From Streptomyces sp. NBC_01717 (lineage in GTDB: Bacteria > Actinomycetota > Actinomycetes > Streptomycetales > Streptomycetaceae): a stretch of DNA of 64,000 bases. Below, in pieces: positions 9,734 to 19,186 of this stretch (position 1 is the stretch's first letter; each line of letters starts with the position of its first letter). The translations under genes and the position numbers were made by a program. The stretch spans positions 4,898,001-4,962,000 of the forward strand of contig NZ_CP109178.1 in assembly GCF_036248255.1 (NCBI RefSeq). Direction: 5' to 3'. Below the pieces are notes generated by a model. The model did not search any database. It was not told the origin of the DNA and saw only the letters and a list, made by a program, of their open reading frames with translations.

Positions 9734-11351
9734 CCCGGTGAGTAGCCCGGTGAGCCGTCGGGCGCGGAGGCGGGGAGAGCGGTGGGGAAGAGGGCCGTGG
9801 ACACTGCGGACCCGGCTGGTGGTGTCCGCGGTGACGCTGATCGCCGTGGTGGCCGCGGTGATCGGCTCGGTCACCACCATCGCCTTCCACAGCTACATGT
9901 ACGGCAAGCTCGACGACCAGCTGCGTTCCATCGCCATGCGGGCCTCGAAGCCGCCGCCGGGCGGCGGCGCGGGTGGCCGGCCACTGCTCGCCGACGGCCC
10001 GGAGGACGATCCGCTGGCGTTCATAGACGCCCGCGGGCAGCCTTTCGGCACGCTCGGTGCGGTGTCCGTGGACGGCTCGATCACTGTGTCGAGCGTGGTC
10101 CAGGAGAACTCCGCCGCACTCGAGCAGAGCGCAGCGGCCGGTGAGAGGCCGTTGAAGGGGGCGGAGGAGAAGGCCCTGGAGGCGGCGGACATCGAGGTCG
10201 GGGAGGGGGCGCGGAGCGTTGATCTTCCCGGGCTCGGCTCGTACCGGGTGAAGGCCGTCGAGGGGGCGGACGGGACGACGACCGTCCTCGTCGGCATCCC
10301 CGCCGCCGAGGTGCGAGGCGCCCTCACCACTCTGATCCTCGTCGAGGTCTGTGTCACCGGGGCCGGGCTGATCGCCGCCGGAATCGCCGGGGCCGCCATG
10401 GTCGGGGTCGCGCTGCGGCCGCTGCGCCGGGTCGCCGCGACCGCCACCCGGGTCTCCGAACTCCAGTTGCACAGCGGTGAGGTGGCACCCCTGGAGCGGG
10501 TGCCGGCGGCCGAGGCGGATCCGCGGACCGAGGTCGGACAGGTGGGCGCGGCGCTCAACCGGATGCTGGGCCACGTCGGTTCGGCGCTGGCGGTGCGCCA
10601 GGAGAGCGAGATGCGGGTACGGCAGTTCGTCGCGGACGCCAGCCATGAGCTGCGGACACCGCTGGCCTCGATCCGCGGATACGCCGAACTGACCCGGCGC
10701 GGACGCGAGGAGACCGGTCCCGACACCCGGCACGCGCTGGGGCGGATCGAGTCCGAGGCGGAGCGGATGACGGGCATGGTGGAGGATCTGCTGCTCCTGG
10801 CCCGCCTCGATGCCGGGCGCCCGCTCTCGTACGAGAGCACTGATCTGTCACCGATCGTCGTCGACGCGGTGAGCGATGCCCGCGCGGCCGGGCAGCGGGG
10901 TCACCACTGGCGGCTGGAGCTGCCCGACGAACCCGCGACTGTGCACGCCGATCCGACCAGGCTCCACCAGGTGCTGGTCAATCTGCTGGCCAATGCCCGT
11001 ACGCACACCCCGCCCGGCACCACCGTCACCGCGCGCGTACGGGCCGGGGCAGCTCATCCGTGGGTGACGCTGGAGGTGCAGGACGACGGGCCGGGAATCC
11101 CGGCGCAGCTGCTGCCACATGTCTTCGAACGGTTCGCGCGCGGCGACGCGTCGCGCTCGCGCAGCGCGGGTTCCACCGGGCTCGGCCTGGCCATCGTGCA
11201 GGCTGTCGTCACCGCGCACGGCGGCCGGGTGGAGGTGCGGTCGGAGCCGGGGTGCACGGTCTTCGCCGTCCATCTGCCTGCGGTTCTGCCTGCTGTTGCG
11301 CCGGTCCGTGCCGACTCACAGCACAACCACAGGTCCATCACACCGGTGTGA
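9726..11351 (+). CDS. Two-component sensor histidine kinase (HAMP-HisKA-HATPase)
   Basis: 541-residue membrane sensor paired with the preceding regulator. A basic N-terminus precedes TM1 (about 30-55). An extracytoplasmic segment rich in Gly and acidic residues follows, then TM2 (about 198-222), HAMP, and HisKA with phospho-acceptor His307 in ASHELRTPLASI. The ATPase part shows the N box (HQVLVNLLANARTH), DDGPGIP and GLGLAIV. The GTG start at 9726 overlaps the regulator stop. It phosphorylates the regulator in response to an unknown envelope signal. The next gene follows closely. Confidence 0.95.
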   Translation: MSSPVSSPVSRRARRRGERWGRGPWTLRTRLVVSAVTLIAVVAAVIGSVTTIAFHSYMYGKLDDQLRSIAMRASKPPPGGGAGGRPLLADGPEDDPLAFIDARGQPFGTLGAVSVDGSITVSSVVQENSAALEQSAAAGERPLKGAEEKALEAADIEVGEGARSVDLPGLGSYRVKAVEGADGTTTVLVGIPAAEVRGALTTLILVEVCVTGAGLIAAGIAGAAMVGVALRPLRRVAATATRVSELQLHSGEVAPLERVPAAEADPRTEVGQVGAALNRMLGHVGSALAVRQESEMRVRQFVADASHELRTPLASIRGYAELTRRGREETGPDTRHALGRIESEAERMTGMVEDLLLLARLDAGRPLSYESTDLSPIVVDAVSDARAAGQRGHHWRLELPDEPATVHADPTRLHQVLVNLLANARTHTPPGTTVTARVRAGAAHPWVTLEVQDDGPGIPAQLLPHVFERFARGDASRSRSAGSTGLGLAIVQAVVTAHGGRVEVRSEPGCTVFAVHLPAVLPAVAPVRADSQHNHRSITPV

Positions 11352-11377
11352 CAGCGGGGTTGGCGACTGTCGATGAC

Positions 11378-12679
11378 ATGCGAACCGACTCTTCCTGGAG
11401 CACCTTGCCGGCCCGGGAGCATCTCCTGGCCGGAGCGGTCGACTCGGCAGATGCCCCCGTCCTCGATGTGGTGGTACCCGTCTACAACGAGGAGAAGGAC
11501 CTCGAAACCTGTGTGCTGCGCCTGCACGACCATCTGGTGCGCACTTTCCCGTACGCCTTCCGGATCACCGTCGCCGACAACGCGAGCACCGACCGCACGC
11601 CCCAGGTGGCGGCCCGGCTGGCGGCGATCCTCCCGCGGTGCCGCTCGTACCGGCTGGAGGAGAAGGGGCGCGGACGTGCGCTGCGTACCGTCTGGTCGCA
11701 GTCGGACGCCCCGGTCCTCGCCTACATGGACGTCGATCTCTCCACCGACCTCAACGCTCTGCTGCCGCTCGTCGCACCGCTGATCTCCGGGCATTCGGAC
11801 CTGGCCATCGGATCGCGCCTGGCCCGCAGTTCGCGTGTCGTGCGGGGATCGAAGCGGGAGTTCATCTCGCGGGCCTACAACCTCATTCTCCGGTCGTCGC
11901 TGGCCGCGCGGTTCAGCGACGCGCAGTGCGGGTTCAAGGCCATTCGGCGGGACGTCGCGCAGCGCCTGCTGCCGATGGTCGAGGACACCGGCTGGTTCTT
12001 CGACACCGAGATGCTGGTCCTCGCAGAGCGCGCCGGGCTGCGCATCCATGAGGTTCCGGTGGACTGGGTCGACGACCCCGACTCCACGGTCCACATCGTG
12101 CGGACGGCTACCGAGGACCTGAAAGGTGTGTGGCGGGTGGGCCGGGCACTGGCCGTCGGGGCACTGCCGCTGGACCGTCTCGCCCGGCCCTTCGGGGACG
12201 ATCCGCGCGACCGCGGACTGAGCGGGGTGCCGGGCGGCCTGGCCCGGCAGCTGGTCGGGTTCTGCGTCGTGGGCGCGCTCTCCACCCTCTTCTATCTCGC
12301 CCTGTACTCGCTCTTCCGACTGGGCGCCGGCCCGCAGATCGCCAACGGCGGCGCGCTGCTGGTGTCGGCCGTCGCCAATACGGCAGCCAACCGGAGACTC
12401 ACCTTCGGCGTACGCGGCCGGAGCGGCGCGGTACGCCACCAGGCGCAGGGCCTCGTCGTCTTCGCCGTCGGCCTCGCGCTGACCAGCGGCTCGCTCGCAG
12501 CGCTGGGCGCGGCCACCGGCTCGCCCTCGCACGGCACGGAACTCGCCGTGCTGATCGCGGCCAACCTCGCAGCGACGGTGCTGCGGTTCCTGCTGTTGCG
12601 CGCCTGGGTCTTCCCGGACCGGGCCCCCGCGGCCGGCCGCGCCGACGACACTCACCACGAACTGGGGAACGTCCGATGA
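11378..12679 (+). CDS. Bifunctional GT2 glycosyltransferase / GtrA-like flippase-type membrane protein
   Basis: 433 residues. N-terminal GT-A domain of the dolichol/polyprenyl-phosphate hexose synthase type: VVVPVYNEE near residue 30, NASTDRTP, the metal-binding MDVDLST (DxD), and CGFKAIRRD. The C-terminal third (about 300-415) is a four-helix GtrA domain beginning R-Q-L-V-G-F-C-V-V-G-A-L-S and containing NRRLTFG. Known members transfer a sugar to a polyprenyl phosphate and help it cross the membrane. An alternative GTG at 11348 would overlap the kinase stop codon as GTGA; the ATG at 11378 gives the usual N-terminus. It overlaps the next gene by 4 bp (ATGA). Confidence 0.9.
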   Translation: MRTDSSWSTLPAREHLLAGAVDSADAPVLDVVVPVYNEEKDLETCVLRLHDHLVRTFPYAFRITVADNASTDRTPQVAARLAAILPRCRSYRLEEKGRGRALRTVWSQSDAPVLAYMDVDLSTDLNALLPLVAPLISGHSDLAIGSRLARSSRVVRGSKREFISRAYNLILRSSLAARFSDAQCGFKAIRRDVAQRLLPMVEDTGWFFDTEMLVLAERAGLRIHEVPVDWVDDPDSTVHIVRTATEDLKGVWRVGRALAVGALPLDRLARPFGDDPRDRGLSGVPGGLARQLVGFCVVGALSTLFYLALYSLFRLGAGPQIANGGALLVSAVANTAANRRLTFGVRGRSGAVRHQAQGLVVFAVGLALTSGSLAALGAATGSPSHGTELAVLIAANLAATVLRFLLLRAWVFPDRAPAAGRADDTHHELGNVR

Positions 12680-14817
12680 CCACCCTGCACCCCACCGACC
12701 GATTTCCGGCACCGCCGACCACGGCCGCACCGGCTGCGGACGAGCCGCTCCTGCGACGCGTACGGAAGGGCAGGCCCGAGGACCCGCGCTGGGCACGGCC
12801 CGCCTTCCTCGCCCTGCTGCTGGCCATTGCGCTGGCGTACCTGTGGAATCTCAGCGCCTCCGGCTACGCCAACTCCTTCTACTCCGCCGCCGTGCAGGCC
12901 GGCAGCCAGAGCTGGAAGGCGTTCTTCTTCGGCTCACTGGACGCGGCGAACGCCATCACCGTCGACAAGCCCCCGGCCACGCTCTGGCCGATGGCCCTGT
13001 CGGTGCGGATCTTCGGCCTCAGCTCATGGGCGATCCTCGCTCCGCAGGTGTTGATGGGGGTGGCGACGGCCGGGGTGCTGTACGCGGCGGTGCGCCGCCG
13101 GTTCGGCGCGGCTGCCGGACTGATCACGATGGCGGTGTTCGCGCTCACGCCCGTGGCCGCGCTGATGTTCCGCTTCAACAACCCGGACGCCCTGCTCGCG
13201 CTGCTGATGACCGTGACCGTCTACTGCGTGCTGCGCGCGCTGGAGAACGGCCGGACGAAGTGGCTGGTCTGGGCCGGGGTCGCGGTCGGTCTCGCTTTCC
13301 TGTCGAAGACCCTGCAGGCGTTCCTGATCCTGCCGCCGCTGGCCGTGCTGTACGCGGTGTGCGCGCCGACGACGGTACGGAAGCGGTTCGGCCAACTCGG
13401 GCTGTCGGCGCTCGCGATGGTGGTCGCGGGCGGCTGGTGGGTGGCGATCGTCGAACTCTGGCCTGCCTCCTCCCGCCCGTACATCGGCGGTTCACAGAAC
13501 AACTCCTTCCTGGAACTGACCTTCGGCTACAACGGGCTCGGCCGGATCAGCGGCGACGAGACCGGCAGCGTCGGAGGTGGCGGTGGCGGTGGCGGTGGCC
13601 AGTCCGGCGGCCAGTGGGGCGAGACCGGCATCGGGCGGATGTTCAACTCCGAGATCGGCAGCCAGATCTCCTGGCTGCTGCCCGCCGCGCTGATCCTGTT
13701 CATCGCGGGCATCTGGATCACCTGGAAGGCGAAGCGGACGGACACCGCCCGCGCGGCCTTCCTCGCCTGGGGCGGCTCGCTGCTGATGACCGCGGTCGTC
13801 TTCAGCTTCATGGCCGGCATCTTCCATCAGTACTACACGGTCGCCCTGGCCCCCTACATCGCGGCGCTCGTCGGCATGGGCGTCACGGTGCTGTGGGAGG
13901 AGCGGGCCAAGTGGGCGGCGAGCGGAGTGCTCGGCGCCACCGTCGCTGTCACCGCTCTGTGGTCGTACGTGCTGCTGGGGCGAACCCCGGACTACCTGCC
14001 GTGGCTGCGCTGGGCCGTCCTGATCGGCGGTCTCGTGGGCGCGGCGGGTCTGCTGCTCGCGGCCCGGGCCGGGCGCCGGCTGGCGTTCGCCGCGGTGGTG
14101 ATCGGTTTCGTCGCATCACTGGCGGGGCCGACGGCGTACACCCTGAGCACGCTGAACACCGGGCACCAGGGCTCGATCGTCACGGCCGGCCCGTCGGGCG
14201 CCAGCACGATGGGCGGTGGCGGCCGGGGCGGTCCCGGGGGTGGTGGCGGAATGCAGCCTCCGGGCCCGAACAGTCGGAACGGCCAGGCCAATCAGCAGGG
14301 CGGCGCCACGGGCCGGCCGCCGACCGGCGGCCAGGGCGGCTTTCCGGGCGGCGGCCGGCAGGGCCAGGCCCAGGGCAATCAGCAGAACGGCATGCCGGGC
14401 GGCGGCCCTGGCGGCATGGCCGAAGGCGGTATGGGCGGAGGCGGCGGCATGGGCGGTCTGCTGAACGGCTCGTCGGTCAGCTCACAGGCCAAGAAGCTCC
14501 TGGAGAAGAACGCCGACGCCTACACCTGGGCAGCCGCGGCCATCGGCTCGCAGAACGCCGCCAGTTACCAGCTCGCCACCGGCGACCCGGTGATGGCGAT
14601 CGGCGGCTTCAACGGCAGTGACCCGTCCCCGACGCTCGCCCAGTTCAAGCAGTACGTCGAGGACGGAAGGATCCACTACTTCATCTCGAGCGGCACGGGC
14701 GGGATGGGCGGCGACAGCGGCACCTCGTCCAAGATCAGCTCGTGGGTCGAGGACACCTTCGAGAAGGTCACTGCCGGCAGTTCGACCTTCTACGACCTGA
14801 CGCGGCCCAAGAGCTGA
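12676..14817 (+). CDS. GT39/ArnT-like membrane glycosyltransferase with Gly/Gln-rich segment
   Basis: 713-residue multi-pass membrane protein of the ArnT/PMT (GT-C) superfamily. It probably transfers a sugar from polyprenyl-phosphate made by the upstream GT2-GtrA protein to a cell-surface acceptor outside the membrane. The first TM is at about 36-56. The extracellular loop has YANSFYSAAVQAGSQSW and the hallmark V-D-K-P-P, and FRFNNPDALL follows. A short Gly tract lies at about 298-308. A long Gly/Gln/Met/Pro-rich stretch (about 510-598) precedes a folded C-terminal domain ending FYDLTRPKS. The start codon overlaps the previous stop (ATGA). The protein-acceptor type and the sugar are unknown. 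Confidence 0.9.
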   Translation: MTTLHPTDRFPAPPTTAAPAADEPLLRRVRKGRPEDPRWARPAFLALLLAIALAYLWNLSASGYANSFYSAAVQAGSQSWKAFFFGSLDAANAITVDKPPATLWPMALSVRIFGLSSWAILAPQVLMGVATAGVLYAAVRRRFGAAAGLITMAVFALTPVAALMFRFNNPDALLALLMTVTVYCVLRALENGRTKWLVWAGVAVGLAFLSKTLQAFLILPPLAVLYAVCAPTTVRKRFGQLGLSALAMVVAGGWWVAIVELWPASSRPYIGGSQNNSFLELTFGYNGLGRISGDETGSVGGGGGGGGGQSGGQWGETGIGRMFNSEIGSQISWLLPAALILFIAGIWITWKAKRTDTARAAFLAWGGSLLMTAVVFSFMAGIFHQYYTVALAPYIAALVGMGVTVLWEERAKWAASGVLGATVAVTALWSYVLLGRTPDYLPWLRWAVLIGGLVGAAGLLLAARAGRRLAFAAVVIGFVASLAGPTAYTLSTLNTGHQGSIVTAGPSGASTMGGGGRGGPGGGGGMQPPGPNSRNGQANQQGGATGRPPTGGQGGFPGGGRQGQAQGNQQNGMPGGGPGGMAEGGMGGGGGMGGLLNGSSVSSQAKKLLEKNADAYTWAAAAIGSQNAASYQLATGDPVMAIGGFNGSDPSPTLAQFKQYVEDGRIHYFISSGTGGMGGDSGTSSKISSWVEDTFEKVTAGSSTFYDLTRPKS

Positions 14818-14830
14818 TCCGAACCGGCCG

Positions 14831-15670
14831 TCAGCGTCGGAGCAGCAGATCGGCGACAACCGGGCGGTGGTCCGAGGCGAGTGTCTCGGCCACCGCCGCG
14901 TCGCGTACCCGTACGCCGTCCTTGGACACGGCCACGAAGTCGATCCGCTTCACGGGGTTCAGCGCGGGGTAGGTCGGCGCGCCCGGGTCGGCATCGGCCA
15001 GCTCCTCCCAGAGCGGGGCCAGTTCCGGGGCACCCGGCTCCGCGTTGAAGTCGCCGAGCAGTACCTTCCGCCCCTCGTCCTCCGCCATGACGCGCCGGGT
15101 GTCGGCGACCTGCGCGATCCGTACGGACGGGTCGCCGCGGTAGTCGAGGTGCGTCACATATACATGCACGGGCATCCCCTTCACCCGTACGACCACCTCG
15201 CCGAAGCCGGGCGCGGGCGCCGGCACGGGGTCGGGGTCCTGGGTGGAGAGCCGGGTGATCTCGTGGTTCTCGGCGCTCACGATCCGGTACCTGGACAGCA
15301 CCGCGACGCCGAACTCACGCCGTGGCGCCCCCGGTGTCGTGGGATCGAGGCTGTATATCGGGGCGAACGACACCCGCATGTGCAGCCGCTCGGCCAGCTC
15401 GCCCGCGACATCCCGCCACTGGCTGCGGGTGTCCCAGTGGACGTCCACTTCCTGAAGCCCGATCACATCGGCGTCCAGTGCGCGCAGTTCCGCCGCCTGC
15501 CGGTCCAGATCGAAGACGTTGTCCATGCCGGCGCCCGCATGGATGTTGTACGTGGCGACGCGCAGCGGCACCGGATGGCCGTGCCCGGCAGCTCCGGCGG
15601 GCGGGACGGCGGCCACCCCCAACAGGCCCGCAGCGATCAGGACTTCCGCCGTACGGCGACGCAGTGACAT
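14831..15670 (-). CDS. Secreted endonuclease/exonuclease/phosphatase family protein
   Basis: 279-residue exported protein. A basic start (M-S-L-R-R-R-T-A) and hydrophobic stretch to about residue 28 form a signal peptide. The EEP fold motifs are complete: VATYNIHAG, IGLQEVDVHW (metal Glu), THLDYRGD, GDFNAEPG (Asp/Asn) and SDHRPVVADL (catalytic His). Members of this clade are Mg-dependent phosphodiesterases that act on phospholipids, sugar phosphates or nucleic acids, so the substrate is open. It converges on the glycosyltransferase gene with only 13 bp between, and no terminator is visible in the gap. Confidence 0.87.
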   Translation of the reverse strand: MSLRRRTAEVLIAAGLLGVAAVPPAGAAGHGHPVPLRVATYNIHAGAGMDNVFDLDRQAAELRALDADVIGLQEVDVHWDTRSQWRDVAGELAERLHMRVSFAPIYSLDPTTPGAPRREFGVAVLSRYRIVSAENHEITRLSTQDPDPVPAPAPGFGEVVVRVKGMPVHVYVTHLDYRGDPSVRIAQVADTRRVMAEDEGRKVLLGDFNAEPGAPELAPLWEELADADPGAPTYPALNPVKRIDFVAVSKDGVRVRDAAVAETLASDHRPVVADLLLRR

Positions 15671-15736
15671 GCCACTCCCGGTGCTAGTCGGCTCCCTCTC
15701 GGATCAGCGCCGAGCACCGTACCGCGCGAAAGTTGC

Positions 15737-15792
15737 TTGTACACCGTACGCAGGTTGCTTTACGGTGTACAACGATTCTCCCGTACACCGTA
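15737..15792 (+). promoter_or_regulatory. Promoter with three copies of GTACACCGTA; probable TetR operator
   Basis: TTGTACACCGTA (15737-15748) and its exact reverse complement TACGGTGTACAA (15761-15772) are followed by a third copy, GTACACCGTA (15783-15792). The first arm covers a possible -35 (TTGTAC) and the second a possible -10 (TACGGT) with an 18-bp spacer, so binding would block the promoter. The TetR gene lies just downstream of the exporter. Confidence 0.75.
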
Positions 15793-15821
15793 TAAGAACT
15801 CCAGGAGCTCAAGGAGCCCGC

Positions 15822-17345
15822 ATGACGGCGACCGAAGCCGCCCAGAACCGGCTCACGTCCCCAGGCCACCCGCAGCGCTGGATGATCCTCGGCGTCATCT
15901 GCCTCGCCCAGCTCACCGTGCTGCTCGACAACACGGTCCTCAACGTCGCGATCCCCTCCCTCACCCGGGAGCTGGACGCGTCCACCGCCGATGTGCAGTG
16001 GATGATCAACGCCTACTCGCTCGTCCAGTCGGGTCTGCTGCTCACCGCCGGCAGCTCCGCCGATCGCTACGGCCGCAAGAAGATGCTGCTCGCGGGCCTC
16101 GCCCTGTTCGGAATCGGTTCTCTGGTGGCGGGGCTCGCCCAGTCGTCCGCGCAACTGATCGCCGCCCGTGCGGGCATGGGCATCGGCGGGGCGCTGCTGA
16201 TCACCACGACCCTGGCCGTCGTAGTCCAGATCTTCGACGACGCCGAACGCGTGAAGGCGATCGGTATCTGGTCCACCGTCAACTCGCTCGGTTTCGCCGT
16301 CGGGCCGCTGATCGGCGGGGTCATGCTCGACCACTTCTGGTGGGGCGCGATCTTCCTGGTCAACATTCCGGTCGCGATCCTCGGCCTGGTCGCCGTGGTC
16401 CGGCTCGTTCCCGAGTCCAAGAACCCGCGCGGCGACCGTCCCGACCTGCTCGGGGCGCTGCTCTCCACCGTCGGTATGGCCGCTGTCGTGTACGCGATCA
16501 TCTCCGGCCCGGAACACGGCTGGACCTCGGGCCAGGTCCTGCTCACGGCCTTCACCGGGGTCGCCGTCCTCACCGGCTTCGTGCTGTGGGAGCTGCACAT
16601 CCCGTACCCGATGCTGGACATGCACTTCTTCCGGAACCAGAAGTTCATCGGGGCGGTCGCGGGCGCGATCCTGGTGGCGTTCGGGATGGGGGGCTCGCTG
16701 TTCCTGCTCACCCAGCAGCTCCAGTTCGTCCTTGGCTACGAGCCGCTGGAGGCGGGCCTGCGTACGGCTCCGCTGGCGCTGAGCGTCGTCGCGCTCAACC
16801 TCACGGGGCTGGGCGCCAGGCTGGTGCCCAGGCCGGGCACGCCCGCCACCATCGCCACCGGGATGAGTCTGCTGGCCGCGGGTCTCGCCGCGATCGCCCT
16901 GTTCGGCGGCAACGGCTACGGCGGCATGCTGCTGGGCCTGGTCGTGATGGGCGCGGGAATCGCCCTTGCCATGCCCGCGATGGCCAACGCGATCATGAGT
17001 GCCATTCCGCCGGAGAAGGCGGGCGTGGGCGCCGGGGTCAACGGCACGCTGGCCGAATGCGGCAACGGGCTCGGGGTCGCGGTGCTCGGTGCGGTCCTGA
17101 ACTCCCGGTTCGCCGCCCTCGTGCCGGCGGCGGTCGGCGCCGCCTCGCTGCCCGCCGCCGTCGCCGCGGCGACCGGAGACGGGGAGCGGCAGCGGATCAC
17201 CGACGCCTTCGCCTCGGGGCTGGAGACGAGTCAGCTGGTCGGAGCGGTGGCGGTGCTGGCCGGCGGTCTGCTCGCCGCCGTACTCCTGCGGCGGGCGGAG
17301 CGGGCAGAATCGGCTCAGGCAGACTCGGCCGCGGCGGCGGCCTAG
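15822..17345 (+). CDS. MFS drug exporter, DHA2 (EmrB/QacA) family
   Basis: 507-residue inner-membrane proton-coupled exporter with about 14 predicted TM segments. Family motifs: LDNTVLNVAIPSLTREL in TM1 (the DHA2 D-x-x-x-x-N-V-A-L-P pattern), the loop 2-3 motif ADRYGRKKMLL, and GPLIGG in TM5 (motif C). The ATG at 15822 is preceded by AAGGAG with good spacing. The promoter is covered by an inverted repeat, and a TetR-type repressor gene follows 94 nt downstream, a standard arrangement for inducible drug efflux. Substrate unknown. Confidence 0.93.
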   Translation: MTATEAAQNRLTSPGHPQRWMILGVICLAQLTVLLDNTVLNVAIPSLTRELDASTADVQWMINAYSLVQSGLLLTAGSSADRYGRKKMLLAGLALFGIGSLVAGLAQSSAQLIAARAGMGIGGALLITTTLAVVVQIFDDAERVKAIGIWSTVNSLGFAVGPLIGGVMLDHFWWGAIFLVNIPVAILGLVAVVRLVPESKNPRGDRPDLLGALLSTVGMAAVVYAIISGPEHGWTSGQVLLTAFTGVAVLTGFVLWELHIPYPMLDMHFFRNQKFIGAVAGAILVAFGMGGSLFLLTQQLQFVLGYEPLEAGLRTAPLALSVVALNLTGLGARLVPRPGTPATIATGMSLLAAGLAAIALFGGNGYGGMLLGLVVMGAGIALAMPAMANAIMSAIPPEKAGVGAGVNGTLAECGNGLGVAVLGAVLNSRFAALVPAAVGAASLPAAVAAATGDGERQRITDAFASGLETSQLVGAVAVLAGGLLAAVLLRRAERAESAQADSAAAAA

Positions 17346-17439
17346 CATCAGGCGGGGCGTACCTAACCGTATGAATCCGGTTACTGCGCACACGGTACGG
17401 ATCCGGTCCGTCCCGCCGGCAAGACGAGGAGAGTGCGCC

Positions 17440-18198
17440 ATGGTGTCCGCGGCCGACCGTGTCAAAAACCGTGCCCGGACCAGCGTCTGGCTGGACCAGC
17501 GGACACCCTCGCGCCCCCGCAGGGCCGACCAGCCGGCCGGACTGGACCGCGAGAAGATCACCGCGGCAACGGTCCGGCTGCTGGACGCCGAGGGCCTCGC
17601 CAAATTCTCCATGCGCCGGCTCGCCGCCGAGCTGGACGTCACCGCGATGTCCCTCTACTGGTACGTCGAGACCAAGGACGACCTGCTGGAGCTGGCCCTG
17701 GACTCGGTCTACAGCGAGATCGCACCTCCCCGGGAGGAGACGCACTGGCACGACCGGCTGCGCGAACTGGCCACCACCTACCGGGAACTGCTGGTCCGGC
17801 ACGCCTGGGTGTCGCCGCTCGCGGGTCACTTCCTCAACATCGGCCCGCACTCGATGCTGTTCTCGTACGCCGTCCAGGACGTGATCCGGGCGACGGGGCT
17901 GCCGCTGCGCAGGCAGACGGGAGCACTCTCCGCGGTCTTCCAGTTCGTCTACGGATTCGGCACCATCGAGGGCCACTTCGTGCAGCGCAGTGCGGAGGCG
18001 GGGCTCAGTCAGGACGAGTTCTTCCAGCAGGCGATGGGCACGATCCGGTCCCAGCCGCAACTCAGCCGGATCGTGGAGTCCTCGCAGGACCTGATGGACG
18101 CCCGCGGCGGCGACACGGTCGAGGAGATGCGGGAGCGGGACTTCACCTTCGCCCTGGACCTGCTGATCGCGGGCATCGAGGCGATGCGGGACCGCTGA
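17440..18198 (+). CDS. TetR family transcriptional regulator (TetR_C class)
   Basis: 252-residue repressor. The N-terminal HTH reads D-R-E-K-I-T-A-A-T-V-R-L-L, then FSMRRLAAELDVTAMSLYWYV, a sequence typical of TetR/OtrR-like regulators with a TetR_C ligand domain. The C-terminal part (about 105-245) is all-helical and would hold the drug. The start is set at the ATG 17440, which has GAGGAGA upstream. It is encoded after and in the same direction as the MFS exporter. The inverted repeat in front of the exporter is the likely operator, with ligand-triggered release (inference). Confidence 0.9.
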   Translation: MVSAADRVKNRARTSVWLDQRTPSRPRRADQPAGLDREKITAATVRLLDAEGLAKFSMRRLAAELDVTAMSLYWYVETKDDLLELALDSVYSEIAPPREETHWHDRLRELATTYRELLVRHAWVSPLAGHFLNIGPHSMLFSYAVQDVIRATGLPLRRQTGALSAVFQFVYGFGTIEGHFVQRSAEAGLSQDEFFQQAMGTIRSQPQLSRIVESSQDLMDARGGDTVEEMRERDFTFALDLLIAGIEAMRDR

Positions 18199-18222
18199 GA
18201 CCCTGCCCGTCCCGTACGACTC

Positions 18223-19173
18223 TCAGTACCCGCGCCTTACATCCACGGCCGTGTCCGGCACCCGCCCCTCCGCCATCGCCTCCCAGCACGCGGCGAAGTC
18301 GACGACGATGTCCTCGTCCGCCGTGATGCCCGCGGAGTGCGAGGTGATCACCGTGCGGGGCAGCTGCCAGCACCGGTCGCCGGGTCCGGCGGGCTCCTCG
18401 GGCAGTACGTCGAGCACCGCGCGTCCCACCGCACCGGTGTGCAGGGCGGCCTCCAGCGCTGGCATGTCCACTGTCGCGCCCCGGCCGACGTTGACGAACG
18501 TGGCTCCGCCCATGCCGGCGAAGCGGTCCGTCCCGAAGAAGCCGTCCGTCGCGGGGGTCAGCGGCAGCGTGGAGACCACCCACCGCGCCGAGGCGAGCGA
18601 CTGTGCGTCGTCGTCCGCCCCGACGACCCGGTCGAAGCCCGCCGATGCCGTACGCGCCGCGCGCCCGACGCCCACGGTCCGGATGCCGCACGCCCGCAGC
18701 AGACCGGCGACGGCCGAGCCGATGCGACCGGTCCCGTAGATCACGGCGGTCTGCCCGGAGGCGAGTTCGGAAGGGATACGGCGCCACTCGGCCCGTTCGT
18801 GCTGGGCGGTGAACTCGGGGACGGACTGGCAGTCGGCGAGCACCCAGGCCAGTACGTACTGGGCGATCCGCTCACCCATTCGGCCCACCGTCCGGGTGAG
18901 CAGCGCCCCGGACGGCCACGGTCCGGCGCTGAGCAGGGCGTCCGTACCGGCGTTCACGCTGTGGAACCACACCAACGGTCCACCCCGAAGCGCATCCGGA
19001 AGCGTGGCCCCGACGCAGATGAAGGGTTCCTCCGGCGGTGTGCCGGAGAAACCCTGTTCCACCGGGCGGCCGGTGATCCGCTCCAGGCCGCGGACGACGG
19101 AGGCGCCGACGGTCGGCGCGGCCAGCAGCCGGGCCCGGGCGAGCAGGCCCGGCGCCGGAAGGTTCTCACTCAT
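18223..19173 (-). CDS. D-isomer-specific 2-hydroxyacid dehydrogenase family protein
   Basis: 316-residue NAD(P)-dependent cytoplasmic oxidoreductase. The Rossmann fingerprint GTGRIGSAVAGLL sits near the middle. VSTLPLTPATDGFFG, FVNVGRGATVD (the catalytic region after the NAD domain) and LDVLPEEPAG follow. The usual catalytic His occurs in VITSHSAGIT. This pattern matches the glyoxylate/hydroxypyruvate reductase-like clade. The start at 19173 (MSENLPAPG) is chosen because a longer frame to 19230 runs into the neighbour. The next gene upstream on the same strand (PPOX) is 13 nt away, so the two may form an operon. Substrate not known. Confidence 0.88.
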   Translation of the reverse strand: MSENLPAPGLLARARLLAAPTVGASVVRGLERITGRPVEQGFSGTPPEEPFICVGATLPDALRGGPLVWFHSVNAGTDALLSAGPWPSGALLTRTVGRMGERIAQYVLAWVLADCQSVPEFTAQHERAEWRRIPSELASGQTAVIYGTGRIGSAVAGLLRACGIRTVGVGRAARTASAGFDRVVGADDDAQSLASARWVVSTLPLTPATDGFFGTDRFAGMGGATFVNVGRGATVDMPALEAALHTGAVGRAVLDVLPEEPAGPGDRCWQLPRTVITSHSAGITADEDIVVDFAACWEAMAEGRVPDTAVDVRRGY

Positions 19174-19186
19174 CCCGGAACAGCGG

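Noticed and set aside
13574..13612. GGTGGC repeats as a regulatory microsatellite
   Set aside because: They encode an in-frame poly-Gly stretch of the GT39 protein and need no other explanation.
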